In this document: piece after piece, positions 29,712 through 39,007 of the stretch
Layout: every line of letters begins with the position of its first letter
Numbering within the stretch: position 1 is the stretch's first letter
From: Clostridiales bacterium
GTDB taxonomy: Bacteria; Actinomycetota; Coriobacteriia; Anaerosomatales; SLCP01
Direction: 5' to 3'
Assembly: GCA_018333995.1 (NCBI GenBank)
Contig: JAGXSG010000009.1
Coordinates: 1 to 58,300, forward strand
Length of the DNA: 58,300 nt
The notes under the pieces: model-generated
Told to the model about the DNA's origin: nothing
Database searches by the model: none
The model's input: the letters and a program-made list of their open reading frames with translations, nothing else
Made by a program: the position numbers and the translations under genes

Positions 29712-30582
29712 ACGAGGTCTTGGGAGAGGGTTATCGGCGCTCATCCCTAACGCGGTGCAGGCCGGATCAGGAGCCGAGGCATATGAGATTCCCATCGATC
29801 AGATCACCCCTAACCCTCGGCAGCCACGAACCGACATAGATGAAGGCGGCATCGCTGAGCTCGCGGAATCGGTACGAGCCGTCGGCGTCCTGCAACCTAT
29901 CATTGTCCGACCGCATGGCGCGGGATACCAGATTATCGCTGGTGAGAGGCGGTGGAGGGCCGCGCGCGCCGCAGGGCTGGAGCGGGTCCCCGTTCGTGTG
30001 CTCGCCACATCGGAGACCGAGTCGCTTGCGCTGGCGCTAATAGAGAACCTTCAGCGGGAGGATCTCAACCCCATCGAGGAGGCGCGCGGTTATCGAAGAT
30101 TGTTGAGCGAGCATCAGATGACCCAGGCGGAACTTGCCGAGAAGGTTTCGAAATCGCGCTCAACGATTACCAATGCACTGCGGCTCCTGGATCTTCCAGA
30201 AGAGGTGCAGGTGCTTGTCTACGAGGGCAAGCTTAGTGCGGGGCATGCGCGGGCGATTCTCACCGTGCAAGACGAGGCATCTCGAGCGCGACTCGCAGAA
30301 AAGGTTGTCGCTGAAAAACTCTCGGTGCGCGAGGTAGAGAATCTGGCGAGACTCTATCTTGTCGGCCAGACCGATCGTCCTCCACGTTCACCCGCACCGA
30401 AATCGTTCAAGATCGTGGCCCGGAAGCTGCGTAAAGTGCTTGGCACGGCGGTGCGTGTGCGGCATACAGAACGCAAAGGCAAGATCGAGATCGACTTCCA
30501 CGGCGAAGATGAGCTGGAACGGATCTACAGGATCCTCGTTGAGGGGGAAGCAGAGCGCAAGATAGGGGAGGAGGCACAGTGA
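29701..30582 (+). CDS. parB: Chromosome partitioning CTPase ParB (Spo0J)
   Basis: 293 aa. N-terminal ParA-contact peptide MSTRRGLGRGLSALIP, CTP-binding motif GERRWRA (81-87), ENLQREDLNPIEEA, a helix-turn-helix near 141-164 (TQAELAEKVSKSRSTITNAL), and a C-terminal dimerisation domain. It loads at parS and slides as a CTP clamp. GTG start inside the parA end; its own end overlaps the next gene by 4 bases. Confidence 0.96.
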   Translation: MSTRRGLGRGLSALIPNAVQAGSGAEAYEIPIDQITPNPRQPRTDIDEGGIAELAESVRAVGVLQPIIVRPHGAGYQIIAGERRWRAARAAGLERVPVRVLATSETESLALALIENLQREDLNPIEEARGYRRLLSEHQMTQAELAEKVSKSRSTITNALRLLDLPEEVQVLVYEGKLSAGHARAILTVQDEASRARLAEKVVAEKLSVREVENLARLYLVGQTDRPPRSPAPKSFKIVARKLRKVLGTAVRVRHTERKGKIEIDFHGEDELERIYRILVEGEAERKIGEEAQ

Positions 30583-30881
30583 CTCGCTACAAAGTGGAAT
30601 ATTTTGCCATAGGCGCAATTTCCGGCATGATCGTCGGAATCGTTGTAGGTCTCCTTGTGGCACCAGCCAGCGGGGATCGCACCCGCCGGAGGCTAGTTGC
30701 TGAGGCGCGAAGGGCTGCGAACGCGGCTAAGGCAGTGGCTGAGCGGGCGGAGGAGGCGGCAGAAATTCTTAGTGGCCGGGTGGAGCACTACCTCGGCCGT
30801 GATGAAGAAGCGGCGTGGCGAAAGGTCCGGGAGATCAAAGAGGGCGTTCAGCGCTACACAAGGGCGCAAACCGTTCAGTAG
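30579..30881 (+). CDS. YtxH-like membrane protein
   Basis: 100 aa. One N-terminal membrane helix (FAIGAISGMIVGIVVGLLVAP) is followed by SGDRTRRRLVAEARRAANAAKAV, the typical YtxH stretch, and a charged coiled-coil of about 50 residues. YtxH proteins are general-stress or envelope proteins of unclear function. GTG start overlaps the parB stop. Confidence 0.7.
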   Translation: MTRYKVEYFAIGAISGMIVGIVVGLLVAPASGDRTRRRLVAEARRAANAAKAVAERAEEAAEILSGRVEHYLGRDEEAAWRKVREIKEGVQRYTRAQTVQ

Positions 30882-30930
30882 TGATGTCAGACGTGCGTGA
30901 GACGATGACCCCGACAAGAGAGGGGACGTC

Positions 30931-33723
30931 GTGCCACTGACGATTGTCACCGGACGGGCGAACGCAGGGAAGACACGTATTCTTCACGAGGCCGTGGAGA
31001 GATCCTTGGATGCGGGAGACAGCCCCGTGCTACTCCTTCCCGCTCTGCCAGATGTTGAGCGGGTACAGCGCGAACTTGCCGAAAAGGGCATGAGTGGCGT
31101 ACGGATTGCCGCTTTCGATACGTGGTTTGCCGGGCAGTGGGCGGTTCATGGCGATGGGCGCCGACTTGTCAGCGAACATGAGCGTCGAGCTCTGGTCGTG
31201 CGCGCGATTGAAAGAACCGCTCTGCGGCACGTTGCCGAAAGTTCTGCATTTCTGGGCTTCGCCGCGGTGGTCACTTCTTTGGTGAGAAACGTGGGCTCTA
31301 GTGACCTTCTCCGGATGCCGAAACATGATGACCGTCTGGCAGAGATCGTTCACGTAGTTGAGTCGTACACAAGACTTCTTGAAAGCCACTGGCTTGTGGA
31401 GCAATCGGTGGCGATGAGAGGGCTCGGAACATCTCCGCCGCGGCTCGATGGTGTGGTCGCCGTGAACAGGTTCGTGACCCTATCTGAGCCGCAAGAACAC
31501 CTCATACGCGGGATTTCGTCAGTGGGGGAGGTGTACGTCTCGCTCACCTGGGAGCGAGGTCATGCGGCGACCGAGTGGATCACAGAACTCGTGGAGCGCC
31601 TGCTCAACTGCGGAGCAAGCCATACGGTGTGTCCCCCAAAGCCCGCGCGCGACGAGCTTGATCTGCTGGAGGCCGGACTATTTAGGCCTTCTGCGACGAT
31701 CACCCCAACCGGTACGGTGCGGCTGGTTCACGCCACGGGACCCGAGGAAGAGGTCGCCGCCGTGTTCGAAGAGATAGAAGGCTTTGTGCGGAGGGGCGTG
31801 CGCCCGGACCGGATCGCCGTTGCTTTCAGAGATCCGGATCGCAGAATTCACCTGCTGAGCGCCGCTGCAGCGAAGGTCGCCGCACCGGTCAGAATCGAGG
31901 CGCTTAGGCCCCTGGCGAGAATGCCGTTTGGCGCAGCGCTGATGGCGCTGCTTGATGTGGTCCGGAAAGAGACAAGGGATAGAACCCGCTTTCTTGCTTT
32001 CGCGTCGAGCCCTTACTCGGGTGTGCCGCTCGATCGTGTGGCGGCCGCCGATTTGGGTTGGCGACGGGCACGATTGTCCGGAGTCGATCTCCTGGAGTCG
32101 GCTTGCTCGCTGGGCAGCAACATTTCATCGATCGTTGCTGCCGCGCTGCGTGTCACAGGCAAAGACACGGTAAGCGACGATGGCTGGAAACAACTGGCTG
32201 GATTAATGCTCTCAGCCGCCCGAGACCGGCATCCAGTCGGCTCCGTTGAGGCCTTGCAGGACGCGGTGTGTCATGAAGGCGTCGTCGCAATGGCATCGTC
32301 GCTTGCTCAGGTGTCGGGGGGGCAGGCCAGGCTCGATGATGCGATTGAAGCGCTGCGCTCGATTCATGTGCCAGTAGTGCTCGGGCCCGAGGGTCCTGCC
32401 GTAGTCGTCACTGAGGCGCATAGGCTACAGTCGCGGCGTTACGAAGTCTTGATCGTCGCCGGGCTTTCAGCAGATGAGTTCTCCCCTGATAGGCCGAAGC
32501 GCCTTGCACGGGAGATCGCGGAAGCGCTCGGAGTGGATGATCGAGCGGCTGGCAGCGAGTCTGAGCGAGCGCTCTTCTACTCGCTGGTTACGAAGGCCGC
32601 GCGACAACTCGTGCTCGTGGACCCCACGGCCTCTCCAGGAGGCGACGGTCCCCGGCGCTCATCCTTCGTCGACGACGTGCTTGACCTCTACAGAAGCTCA
32701 CAAGAGCGAGCCGAGGGGGACGCGCCGTCGCAACCGCCACCGGGTCGCGGCGGGCCAGATGGCTTGCCTGGGCGCTCGGAATTGTCGCTGGGTGTGGATC
32801 GCTCGAGCCTTCGGAGGCGAGCCGCTCCCGGCCTGTTAGACATCCAGTGCCCCGAAGTGGGAAAGGTGGACAGTCGCGAATACACGGTGTCTGAGTTAGA
32901 GACATACCTGAAGTGCCCGTTCCGTTGGTTTGCGCAGTACGCCGCACGCTTGAGTCCGATCGACGTCTTACTCGGGCCTGCCGAGACGGGCACCCTCGCC
33001 CACGCCGCGCTCGCTGGATTCTACAGAGCGTGGACCGAGAAGCACGGACTGCAACGCGTCACGCCATCAACCGTGCACGATGCGGTGGCGCTACTAGCCG
33101 AGGTTTGGGCGGCCGCTGTAGAAAAGCAATGGGACGCTGGCGTCGCAGGACGATACATGCTGGATAGGACTCACCAGCGCGCAGCGGCTCTGATCAGGGA
33201 TGACGCTGAGGCTCTACCGGGATTCGCTCCCACCGAACACGAATACCGGTTTGGCGCGTCAGTCGGACGCCCGTTTGAAATCGACGGGTGTCACCTCAAG
33301 GGAAGTGTTGACCGCATCGACTCAGGCACGACAGGCATCGTCGTCATGGACTACAAGAGCGGAAGCGGGATACTCGGGCATGGCTCGTTCGGATCCGCAG
33401 GGCTGCTGCAACTACCGGTGTATGCCGCAGTCGCGGCTCGATACTTTGACCGCCCAATCGCGGCCATCGTGTATCGCTCGCTTAGCACGCTTCAGGTTCG
33501 TGGCGCGTGGAACTCGGCGCGAGTCGATCTGAGTGCGCGCGGCACTCGTACGGATACTGTCGATGACGAGGGGATGGAGAAGGTGATCGCGCAGGGGGAG
33601 GCGCGCCTGGCGGAGGCATGCGCGGGGATTCGCGCGGGCAAGATCGCCCCGCAGCCAGTGAAAGGCGCGTGCCGATTCTGTCCAGTCTCTCCCGTTTGCG
33701 AACAGGAGGAGCGGTTGTGGTAG
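30931..33723 (+). CDS. addB: AddB-like helicase-nuclease subunit with Fe-S cluster motif
   Basis: 930 aa, GTG start with GAGAGGGG 3-10 bases upstream. Walker A is GRANAGKT near residue 9; the helicase-like body is degenerate, as in AddB. C-terminal RecB-type nuclease has VVMDYKSG near 808 (the D-x-K of PD-(D/E)xK). Four cysteines, C662 in LKCPFRWFA and C914-x2-C917-x5-C923, match the AddB 4Fe-4S staple. With AddA it resects double-strand ends for RecA. Its last codon overlaps the addA start by a few bases. Confidence 0.87.
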   Translation: MPLTIVTGRANAGKTRILHEAVERSLDAGDSPVLLLPALPDVERVQRELAEKGMSGVRIAAFDTWFAGQWAVHGDGRRLVSEHERRALVVRAIERTALRHVAESSAFLGFAAVVTSLVRNVGSSDLLRMPKHDDRLAEIVHVVESYTRLLESHWLVEQSVAMRGLGTSPPRLDGVVAVNRFVTLSEPQEHLIRGISSVGEVYVSLTWERGHAATEWITELVERLLNCGASHTVCPPKPARDELDLLEAGLFRPSATITPTGTVRLVHATGPEEEVAAVFEEIEGFVRRGVRPDRIAVAFRDPDRRIHLLSAAAAKVAAPVRIEALRPLARMPFGAALMALLDVVRKETRDRTRFLAFASSPYSGVPLDRVAAADLGWRRARLSGVDLLESACSLGSNISSIVAAALRVTGKDTVSDDGWKQLAGLMLSAARDRHPVGSVEALQDAVCHEGVVAMASSLAQVSGGQARLDDAIEALRSIHVPVVLGPEGPAVVVTEAHRLQSRRYEVLIVAGLSADEFSPDRPKRLAREIAEALGVDDRAAGSESERALFYSLVTKAARQLVLVDPTASPGGDGPRRSSFVDDVLDLYRSSQERAEGDAPSQPPPGRGGPDGLPGRSELSLGVDRSSLRRRAAPGLLDIQCPEVGKVDSREYTVSELETYLKCPFRWFAQYAARLSPIDVLLGPAETGTLAHAALAGFYRAWTEKHGLQRVTPSTVHDAVALLAEVWAAAVEKQWDAGVAGRYMLDRTHQRAAALIRDDAEALPGFAPTEHEYRFGASVGRPFEIDGCHLKGSVDRIDSGTTGIVVMDYKSGSGILGHGSFGSAGLLQLPVYAAVAARYFDRPIAAIVYRSLSTLQVRGAWNSARVDLSARGTRTDTVDDEGMEKVIAQGEARLAEACAGIRAGKIAPQPVKGACRFCPVSPVCEQEERLW

Positions 33724-36700
33724 CGCGGTTGAACGACGATCAGCGGCGTGCGGTAGAGCATGTTGGCGGACGGTTACTCGTGACAGCCGGCGCCGGTTCA
33801 GGCAAGACCCGCACTCTAGCCGAGCGCTTTGCGCGCGCCGTCGACTCGCATGGTCCGGAGACCGGTTGCGACGTGAATCGCCTTCTCACCATCACATATA
33901 CAGAAAAAGCGGCGGGTGAGCTGGCTGAACGTGTCCGGGCCGCGTTACGAAACAGGGATCTCGGAAACGAGGCCCGGAAGGTGGACGGCGCGTGGATATC
34001 GACGATACACGCGTTTTGTGCAAAGGTGCTGCGCCGCGAAGCGCTGATTGCCGGAATCGACCCTGCATTCCGAGTGGCTGATGAGGTCGCAGTCGCCGCA
34101 CTGGGGGTCAAAACGTTTGACGAGGTTGTCAGCGCTCGACTCGATCGCGGCGATGAGGGAAGTGAACGCCTCTTTGAGGAGTACGGATACGAGGAGGTGA
34201 GAGCCGCTGCCGCCTCGCTTAGCCGAACACTTCGTGCGCGGGGAATTGGGGCCCCGCACGTGGCGCTCGAAGCCGTCCGTTCGATCGAGGACCTCGTGGC
34301 CGAAGCAGAAGCGCTGTTCGCGGAGGCGGGCGAGTGTTTCGCGGCGTACTGTGGACGGGCGACCACGCCGGCCGCTCAACAAGCGGCGTGCCACGGAGTA
34401 CTCGAAAGACTCGACCGGATGCGCACAAGCCACGGTGATGAAATCAGCCGAGCGCGTGCCGTATGGTCAGCGATCGTGGAGTTCGACGCGGCGCTTCGGC
34501 CAACAAAGGAAACTGCCGAGGCGGTCGAGCGGTTGAAGGACGGCCGTGCCGCTCTCGCGGCGCAATGCTCGGCAATTGTCGCTCATGCGGACGCTAAGGC
34601 GCTTCTCAATCTCAGCAATGAATACATGGAGCGCTTCCAGGCAGCCAAGAAGGAATTGAGCGTGCTCGACTACGAAGACCTCATCATCGAGACGGAGCGA
34701 TTGTTTGTGCGTCACCCGGACGTGCTCGAACGGTACCAAGCTTGGTTCAAGCTTGTCATGGTCGACGAGTTCCAGGACACCGATGAGCTTCAGCTCGCCC
34801 TAATCGAGCGGATCGCAGGGGCGAACCTCGCGACGGTCGGTGATGTCAAACAGTCGATCTATGCATTCCGCGGCGCGGATGTCGAGGTATATCGTAGGCA
34901 TCGGGAGTCTATGGCGAACGCCAACGCCGAGCGGGTAGTGCTGTCCGACAACTACCGGTCCCATGAGGATTTGATCCGATTCGTCAACCGCGTGTTCAGT
35001 CAGGATGAGCTGTTCGGTCCAGAAGAGGAAGGGTTGCGTGCGGCACGCACGGATCCCGCCCCAGTGCGCATCGCTAGCGGTAGCCCGCGTGTCGAGATCT
35101 GTGTCGTGGATACCCGCGATGGAGGCACTGTTCGAGAGACGTGTGCAGTCGAGGCCCGTGTAGTCGCGCAACGCTTCTCTGAGCTGCGAGATGCGGGGTT
35201 CGCTCCTTCTGAGATGGTCGTATTACTGCGAGCGTACGCAGACGCGCCCACGTTTGCCGACGCACTCGAGCAGGTCGGGTTTGTCACCAGCGTGGTCGGG
35301 GGCAACCGATTCTTCGAGCTTCGCGAAGTGGGCGCGATGCGCGCGCTTTGCAGAGTGATTGCCAACCCGCACGACGATGAAGCGCTTGCACAGTTGCTCG
35401 TGTCTGACCTTCTCGAGGGCGGAACTCGCCTTCTCGCTCGATGTGCGGCTATCGCGCACGAAAGCCAGCAGCGCCGCTCTCTTTGGGATCGCCTTAGCCG
35501 GGTGGCCAAGAGCACGGATCAGGACAGTGAGCGAGCGGCAGTGATTGTCCGAATCGTGGAGCGAGCGCGGGACGCTGCTCCCGTGACGGGGTTGGCTCAG
35601 GCGTTGGCCAGCGCCGGTGAAGGACTGGGAATCGACGCGTACCTCGACGCACTCGGAGCTCAAGGCCGCATCATTAGAGCCAACATCACCCAGTTCTACA
35701 GAAAGGCGGCCGCATTCGAGGCCGCAGGCGGAATGGGGGCCGCCGGACTTGCCGCCTCGCTCGACGCGGAACAAGCGGTCGGGGTACGACACGGCGGGGT
35801 CACGTGCGTAGGGGGAGCGGAAACGGTGACGATCATGAGCGTGCATGCCGCCAAAGGCCTGGAGTTTCCCGTGGTCGCGGTACCGACGCTCTCGAAAAAG
35901 ACGGTACGGACAGCGAGAGGGTTCTGGTTGCTTCGTGTGAAAGACGGGCTGGCCAGACTCAGCGTGCGACCGTCGATGGAACGCGTCTCAAGCCAGGACA
36001 GGAAGCTTACGACCCCACCGCTCTTCGCCGAGCTTGCCAAGACCGACGCGGTTTCCCAGCGAGAAGAAGCGATTCGTGTGTTCTATGTTGCCTGCACCAG
36101 GGCCAAAGAGGTGTTGGTGCTCACAGGCTCCGCTCCGGTCGAAGAGGGACTGGGGGGAGCTGACACGCCGCTGGCCTGGGCACTCAGTGCGTATGGCCGC
36201 TGTCTCATCGATCCTGTCCTCAGCATGGATTCGGGAAGTTCGGTCACAGTGAACGCGGAGGGCATTCCCGTACGCATCGAGAAGCGAGACGGGGCGTGCG
36301 GTGAGGAGCCGCATAACGGCGGATCACAGCCGCCCTCGGTAGTGACGGTAGCGATACCGTCGACCGTCGCCACGGTTGTTCCAGGGGCACGCGAAACGCC
36401 GCGGCTGAGCCGACCGAGACGGATCTCATACACCGATCTTGCCCTTCACCAGCGGTGCTCGCTCAGGTACTGGGCTGAGCGTGTTGCCGGTATGGGGAGA
36501 GCCGCCGCATCGAGTCCGGCGAGCGCCAGGGCGTCAGGATCAGCAATGCACGTGCTACTGCAACAAGCGTTCGTCACAGGAGAGCTTCCGGATGCTGCTC
36601 GCGTCACCGCAGTCGCCCGAGGCCTCAGGCTATCCGACAGCGAAGCACGGGCTCTCCGGGAAACGACGGAGACGTTTCTTCGCACTCGGTACGGACGTGA

Positions 36701-37187
36701 GCTTCTAGCCCGGCGGCGGCAAGCCAAAACGGAGATGCCATTCGGGGTCGTGCTGGGAGGGGAGGGGGGTCCGTTGCTGGTAGGAGCAATTGACGTGTGT
36801 TTTCTCGGTGGCGGGGGTGCTGAGCTGGTCGATTATAAGAGCGGGCGCGGGTCGTTTGAGAAGGACAGATCTAGGTCGCCGGGTGAGGCATACGAACTCC
36901 AGGCCAAGTGCTACGCGCTTGCAGCGCTGATGGGCGGAGCGGAGACAGCGACGGTGAGATTTGTGTACCCAGAGGTGCTTGGAGGCGACCGTGAACCGCG
37001 CCAGTTGCTGTATCGCTACGAGTCCCGTGACGCGAAAAGGATCGAGAGCTCGCTACTTGCGCAGTGGGAGGCGATGGCTGACAAGCCATATCGAGCTACC
37101 TCCAGGTGGTGCCCGGAACCGTGCTCCGGGTGTCCCGCGTCCGGTTCGGTGTGCGAACTCACCGATCCGCGGCTCGGCGCTGTGTGA
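33717..37187 (+). CDS. addA: AddA-like UvrD-family helicase-nuclease subunit
   Basis: 1,156 aa. The GTG at 33717 is chosen because AGGAGG (33704-33709) precedes it by 7 bases. Superfamily I helicase: Walker A TAGAGSGKTRTLAERF near 20, ITYTEKAAGELAERV, Walker B MVDEFQDTDELQ near 345, and VHAAKGLEFPVV near 708. C-terminal nuclease with LVDYKSGRG near 1038. Unlike textbook AddA it also has a cysteine set like AddB: C914 (LHQRCSLRYWAERV) and C1132, C1136, C1139, C1146 at the end. It overlaps the convergent rlmN gene by 29 bases. Confidence 0.88.
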   Translation: MVARLNDDQRRAVEHVGGRLLVTAGAGSGKTRTLAERFARAVDSHGPETGCDVNRLLTITYTEKAAGELAERVRAALRNRDLGNEARKVDGAWISTIHAFCAKVLRREALIAGIDPAFRVADEVAVAALGVKTFDEVVSARLDRGDEGSERLFEEYGYEEVRAAAASLSRTLRARGIGAPHVALEAVRSIEDLVAEAEALFAEAGECFAAYCGRATTPAAQQAACHGVLERLDRMRTSHGDEISRARAVWSAIVEFDAALRPTKETAEAVERLKDGRAALAAQCSAIVAHADAKALLNLSNEYMERFQAAKKELSVLDYEDLIIETERLFVRHPDVLERYQAWFKLVMVDEFQDTDELQLALIERIAGANLATVGDVKQSIYAFRGADVEVYRRHRESMANANAERVVLSDNYRSHEDLIRFVNRVFSQDELFGPEEEGLRAARTDPAPVRIASGSPRVEICVVDTRDGGTVRETCAVEARVVAQRFSELRDAGFAPSEMVVLLRAYADAPTFADALEQVGFVTSVVGGNRFFELREVGAMRALCRVIANPHDDEALAQLLVSDLLEGGTRLLARCAAIAHESQQRRSLWDRLSRVAKSTDQDSERAAVIVRIVERARDAAPVTGLAQALASAGEGLGIDAYLDALGAQGRIIRANITQFYRKAAAFEAAGGMGAAGLAASLDAEQAVGVRHGGVTCVGGAETVTIMSVHAAKGLEFPVVAVPTLSKKTVRTARGFWLLRVKDGLARLSVRPSMERVSSQDRKLTTPPLFAELAKTDAVSQREEAIRVFYVACTRAKEVLVLTGSAPVEEGLGGADTPLAWALSAYGRCLIDPVLSMDSGSSVTVNAEGIPVRIEKRDGACGEEPHNGGSQPPSVVTVAIPSTVATVVPGARETPRLSRPRRISYTDLALHQRCSLRYWAERVAGMGRAAASSPASARASGSAMHVLLQQAFVTGELPDAARVTAVARGLRLSDSEARALRETTETFLRTRYGRELLARRRQAKTEMPFGVVLGGEGGPLLVGAIDVCFLGGGGAELVDYKSGRGSFEKDRSRSPGEAYELQAKCYALAALMGGAETATVRFVYPEVLGGDREPRQLLYRYESRDAKRIESSLLAQWEAMADKPYRATSRWCPEPCSGCPASGSVCELTDPRLGAV

Positions 37188-38199
37188 GCTGACCGCACGC
37201 GGCCTCGATGTCGGCACCACGTTCGATCCTTACTGATGCCTCTGTGCCGCTGCGGGTAAGTGCCGAGGCGAACTCACGCGCCCGGGTCCCGGAAGGACGG
37301 GCGAGAGTGGCGACGGGTGTTGGATTTACAGGAATGATGTTGACGTGACAGTGCAGGCCCCGGCAGAAAGAGATCAGCGCGTCGAGCTCGGCGGCAGAGT
37401 CATTGACTCCGCCGATCAGGGCGTATTCGAGACTAGGACGTCGGCCAGTAATGGCTATGTAGCGCTGGAGGGCCGAGCGCAACTCCGACAGGGGCTGTTT
37501 CCGCATAGCTGGAACGAGATGGTCACGGGTCGTTTGTATGGCTGAGTGAATCGAGACAGCTAACGTGAACTGTTCCGGCTCAGCGGAAAGGCGATTGATA
37601 CCCGCGACGATGCCGCACGTGGAGACGGTGAGATGCCGCGCTCCAATACCGAGAGCGTCGGCGTCGTTCATCAGGCGCAAGCCGGCGAGCGTCGCGTCGT
37701 AGGCGGCGAACGGCTCTCCTTGTCCCATCGCGACCGCGTTCGTCACGCTTCGGCCGAGGTCCGCTCCCACAAGCATGACTTGCATCGCCATTTCGCCGGC
37801 GCCGAGGCTTCGCTTCAGTCCACTCGCGCCGGTTGCGCAAAAGGAGCACCCCATTGCGCAACCGGCTTGCGTGGAGAAACACACGGTGAGCCGTTCTTTC
37901 GTGGGCAAGCCCACGCTTTCAACGGTCACACCGTCGTAAAGCTCCCAAAGATAGCGTCTCGTGCCGTCGACAGAGGACGTCTCTCGCGCTGCAAGGCGCG
38001 GGAGCACGATCGGCATTTCGTTGGCGAGGACATTTCGCAAAGAGGAGGGCAGGTCCGTCATCCCGGCGTAGTCGTTCGCGCCGCGCTGATAGACCCATCG
38101 TAGAAGTTGGGCCGTGCGGTAGGATGGCTCGCCTAAAGCTGCGAGGACCCGCTCGATCTCGCTTCTTCCGAGCACCGTAAGTGGCGCGCGCCCGGTCAT
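37159..38199 (-). CDS. rlmN: Dual-specificity RNA methyltransferase RlmN
   Basis: 346 aa from the ATG at 38199. Radical-SAM motif CAMGCSFCATGASG near residues 110-123; MGQGEPFAAYDA; and the C-terminal AACGQL with the methyl-carrying Cys. RlmN methylates A2503 of 23S rRNA and A37 of some tRNAs. A longer frame extends into the rubrerythrin gene but has no ribosome site or homology. Forty bases separate it from the rubrerythrin gene, so the two are probably co-transcribed. Confidence 0.93.
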   Translation of the reverse strand: MTGRAPLTVLGRSEIERVLAALGEPSYRTAQLLRWVYQRGANDYAGMTDLPSSLRNVLANEMPIVLPRLAARETSSVDGTRRYLWELYDGVTVESVGLPTKERLTVCFSTQAGCAMGCSFCATGASGLKRSLGAGEMAMQVMLVGADLGRSVTNAVAMGQGEPFAAYDATLAGLRLMNDADALGIGARHLTVSTCGIVAGINRLSAEPEQFTLAVSIHSAIQTTRDHLVPAMRKQPLSELRSALQRYIAITGRRPSLEYALIGGVNDSAAELDALISFCRGLHCHVNIIPVNPTPVATLARPSGTRAREFASALTRSGTEASVRIERGADIEAACGQLTQRRAADR

Positions 38200-38239
38200 C
38201 GCGGTGGAGCCGGGGTGGGGGTCACGCACCAGTGACTGC

Positions 38240-38746
38240 TCAGGTGAGTTCCCCAAGCGCCTTCTTGTATTCGTCACGATGCGACGCCTCGTACTTGCCG
38301 ACCGAGCGGAAGAAAAACGCGATGTCGTCGAAGCCCTCCTCTTCGGCTGCCGCCGCGAACAGCGGGTACATGTCTTGACACTCGTAGTCCTCTCCGGCGG
38401 CGGCTTTCTCCAGGTTCGCCCGAGTGTCTCCAAACCCGCCCATGTAGGCGAGGTGGCCGTGAGCGTGGGCGGTCTCTTCGCGTGCGGCTCTATCGAACGC
38501 GTCAAGAACCGACTGAGGCGCTCCCTCGAGCTCCGCGATTCTCCGGAAGAGAGTGTACATCCGATTGGCTTGTGACTCACCCGAGTACGCCGAGCGGAGA
38601 TTCTCCAGAGTCTTAGTGCCCTCAAGATCGGGGAGATTCGTGTATGGGGCAAAGAGGCTTCGCGGAGCTCCGCACACTGGACAGATATCGGGGGCCGGTC
38701 CGACATGCAGATAGCCACATCCCTTGCAGCGGTTCATTTCGGTCAT
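38240..38746 (-). CDS. Rubrerythrin with N-terminal rubredoxin-like domain
   Basis: 168 aa. ATG at 38746 follows GAGGAG by 8 bases. N-terminal rubredoxin-like Zn/Fe knuckles CKGCGYLHVG and CPVCGAPRS (residues about 6-26), then a ferritin-like four-helix di-iron domain with ENLRSAYSGESQANRMY, REETAHAHGH and a C-terminal EASHRDEY. The reversed order, rubredoxin first, marks the reverse-rubrerythrin type. It detoxifies hydrogen peroxide in anaerobes. Divergent from the cytochrome gene. Confidence 0.9.
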   Translation of the reverse strand: MTEMNRCKGCGYLHVGPAPDICPVCGAPRSLFAPYTNLPDLEGTKTLENLRSAYSGESQANRMYTLFRRIAELEGAPQSVLDAFDRAAREETAHAHGHLAYMGGFGDTRANLEKAAAGEDYECQDMYPLFAAAAEEEGFDDIAFFFRSVGKYEASHRDEYKKALGELT

Positions 38747-39007
38747 GGGTGCTCCTCTCGGGCAGTGGCGCGCGGGCGGCGCAGCCGTGTTGGCAAGCGT
38801 GAGCGAATGGACGTGCATGCGGGCCTCACGTTGCTGTCATCCCCGTTTCCGATACGTTCTAAAACAGAATGATTCCTGCATGCTATTTACTATTGCCAGA
38901 AGTAGGTTGCTGGGGTAGAACGTGAGATGAATCATTTGAGCTCACGCGCGTATTTGGCAAGGCACTACTCTTGTTCGCGGAGAACGGAAAGAGCGGGAGG
39001 TGTGGCG
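38747..39007. other. Divergent intergenic region between rubrerythrin and cytochrome genes
   Basis: Carries a candidate plus-strand promoter at 38893-38921 and a small inverted repeat TTCTAAAACAGAA at about 38856-38868 that could be an operator. No gene is evident. Confidence 0.35.
38893..38921 (+). promoter_or_regulatory. Candidate promoter of the multihaem cytochrome gene
   Basis: TTGCCA (38893-38898) and TAGAAC (38916-38921), spacer 17 bases, about 90 bases before the proposed GTG start. Confidence 0.35.

Noticed and set aside
38200-38718. Upstream extension of the rlmN frame through the rubrerythrin gene
   Set aside because: Translation gives an Arg/Ser-rich sequence typical of a shadow frame, and rubrerythrin motifs are clear in the other frame.
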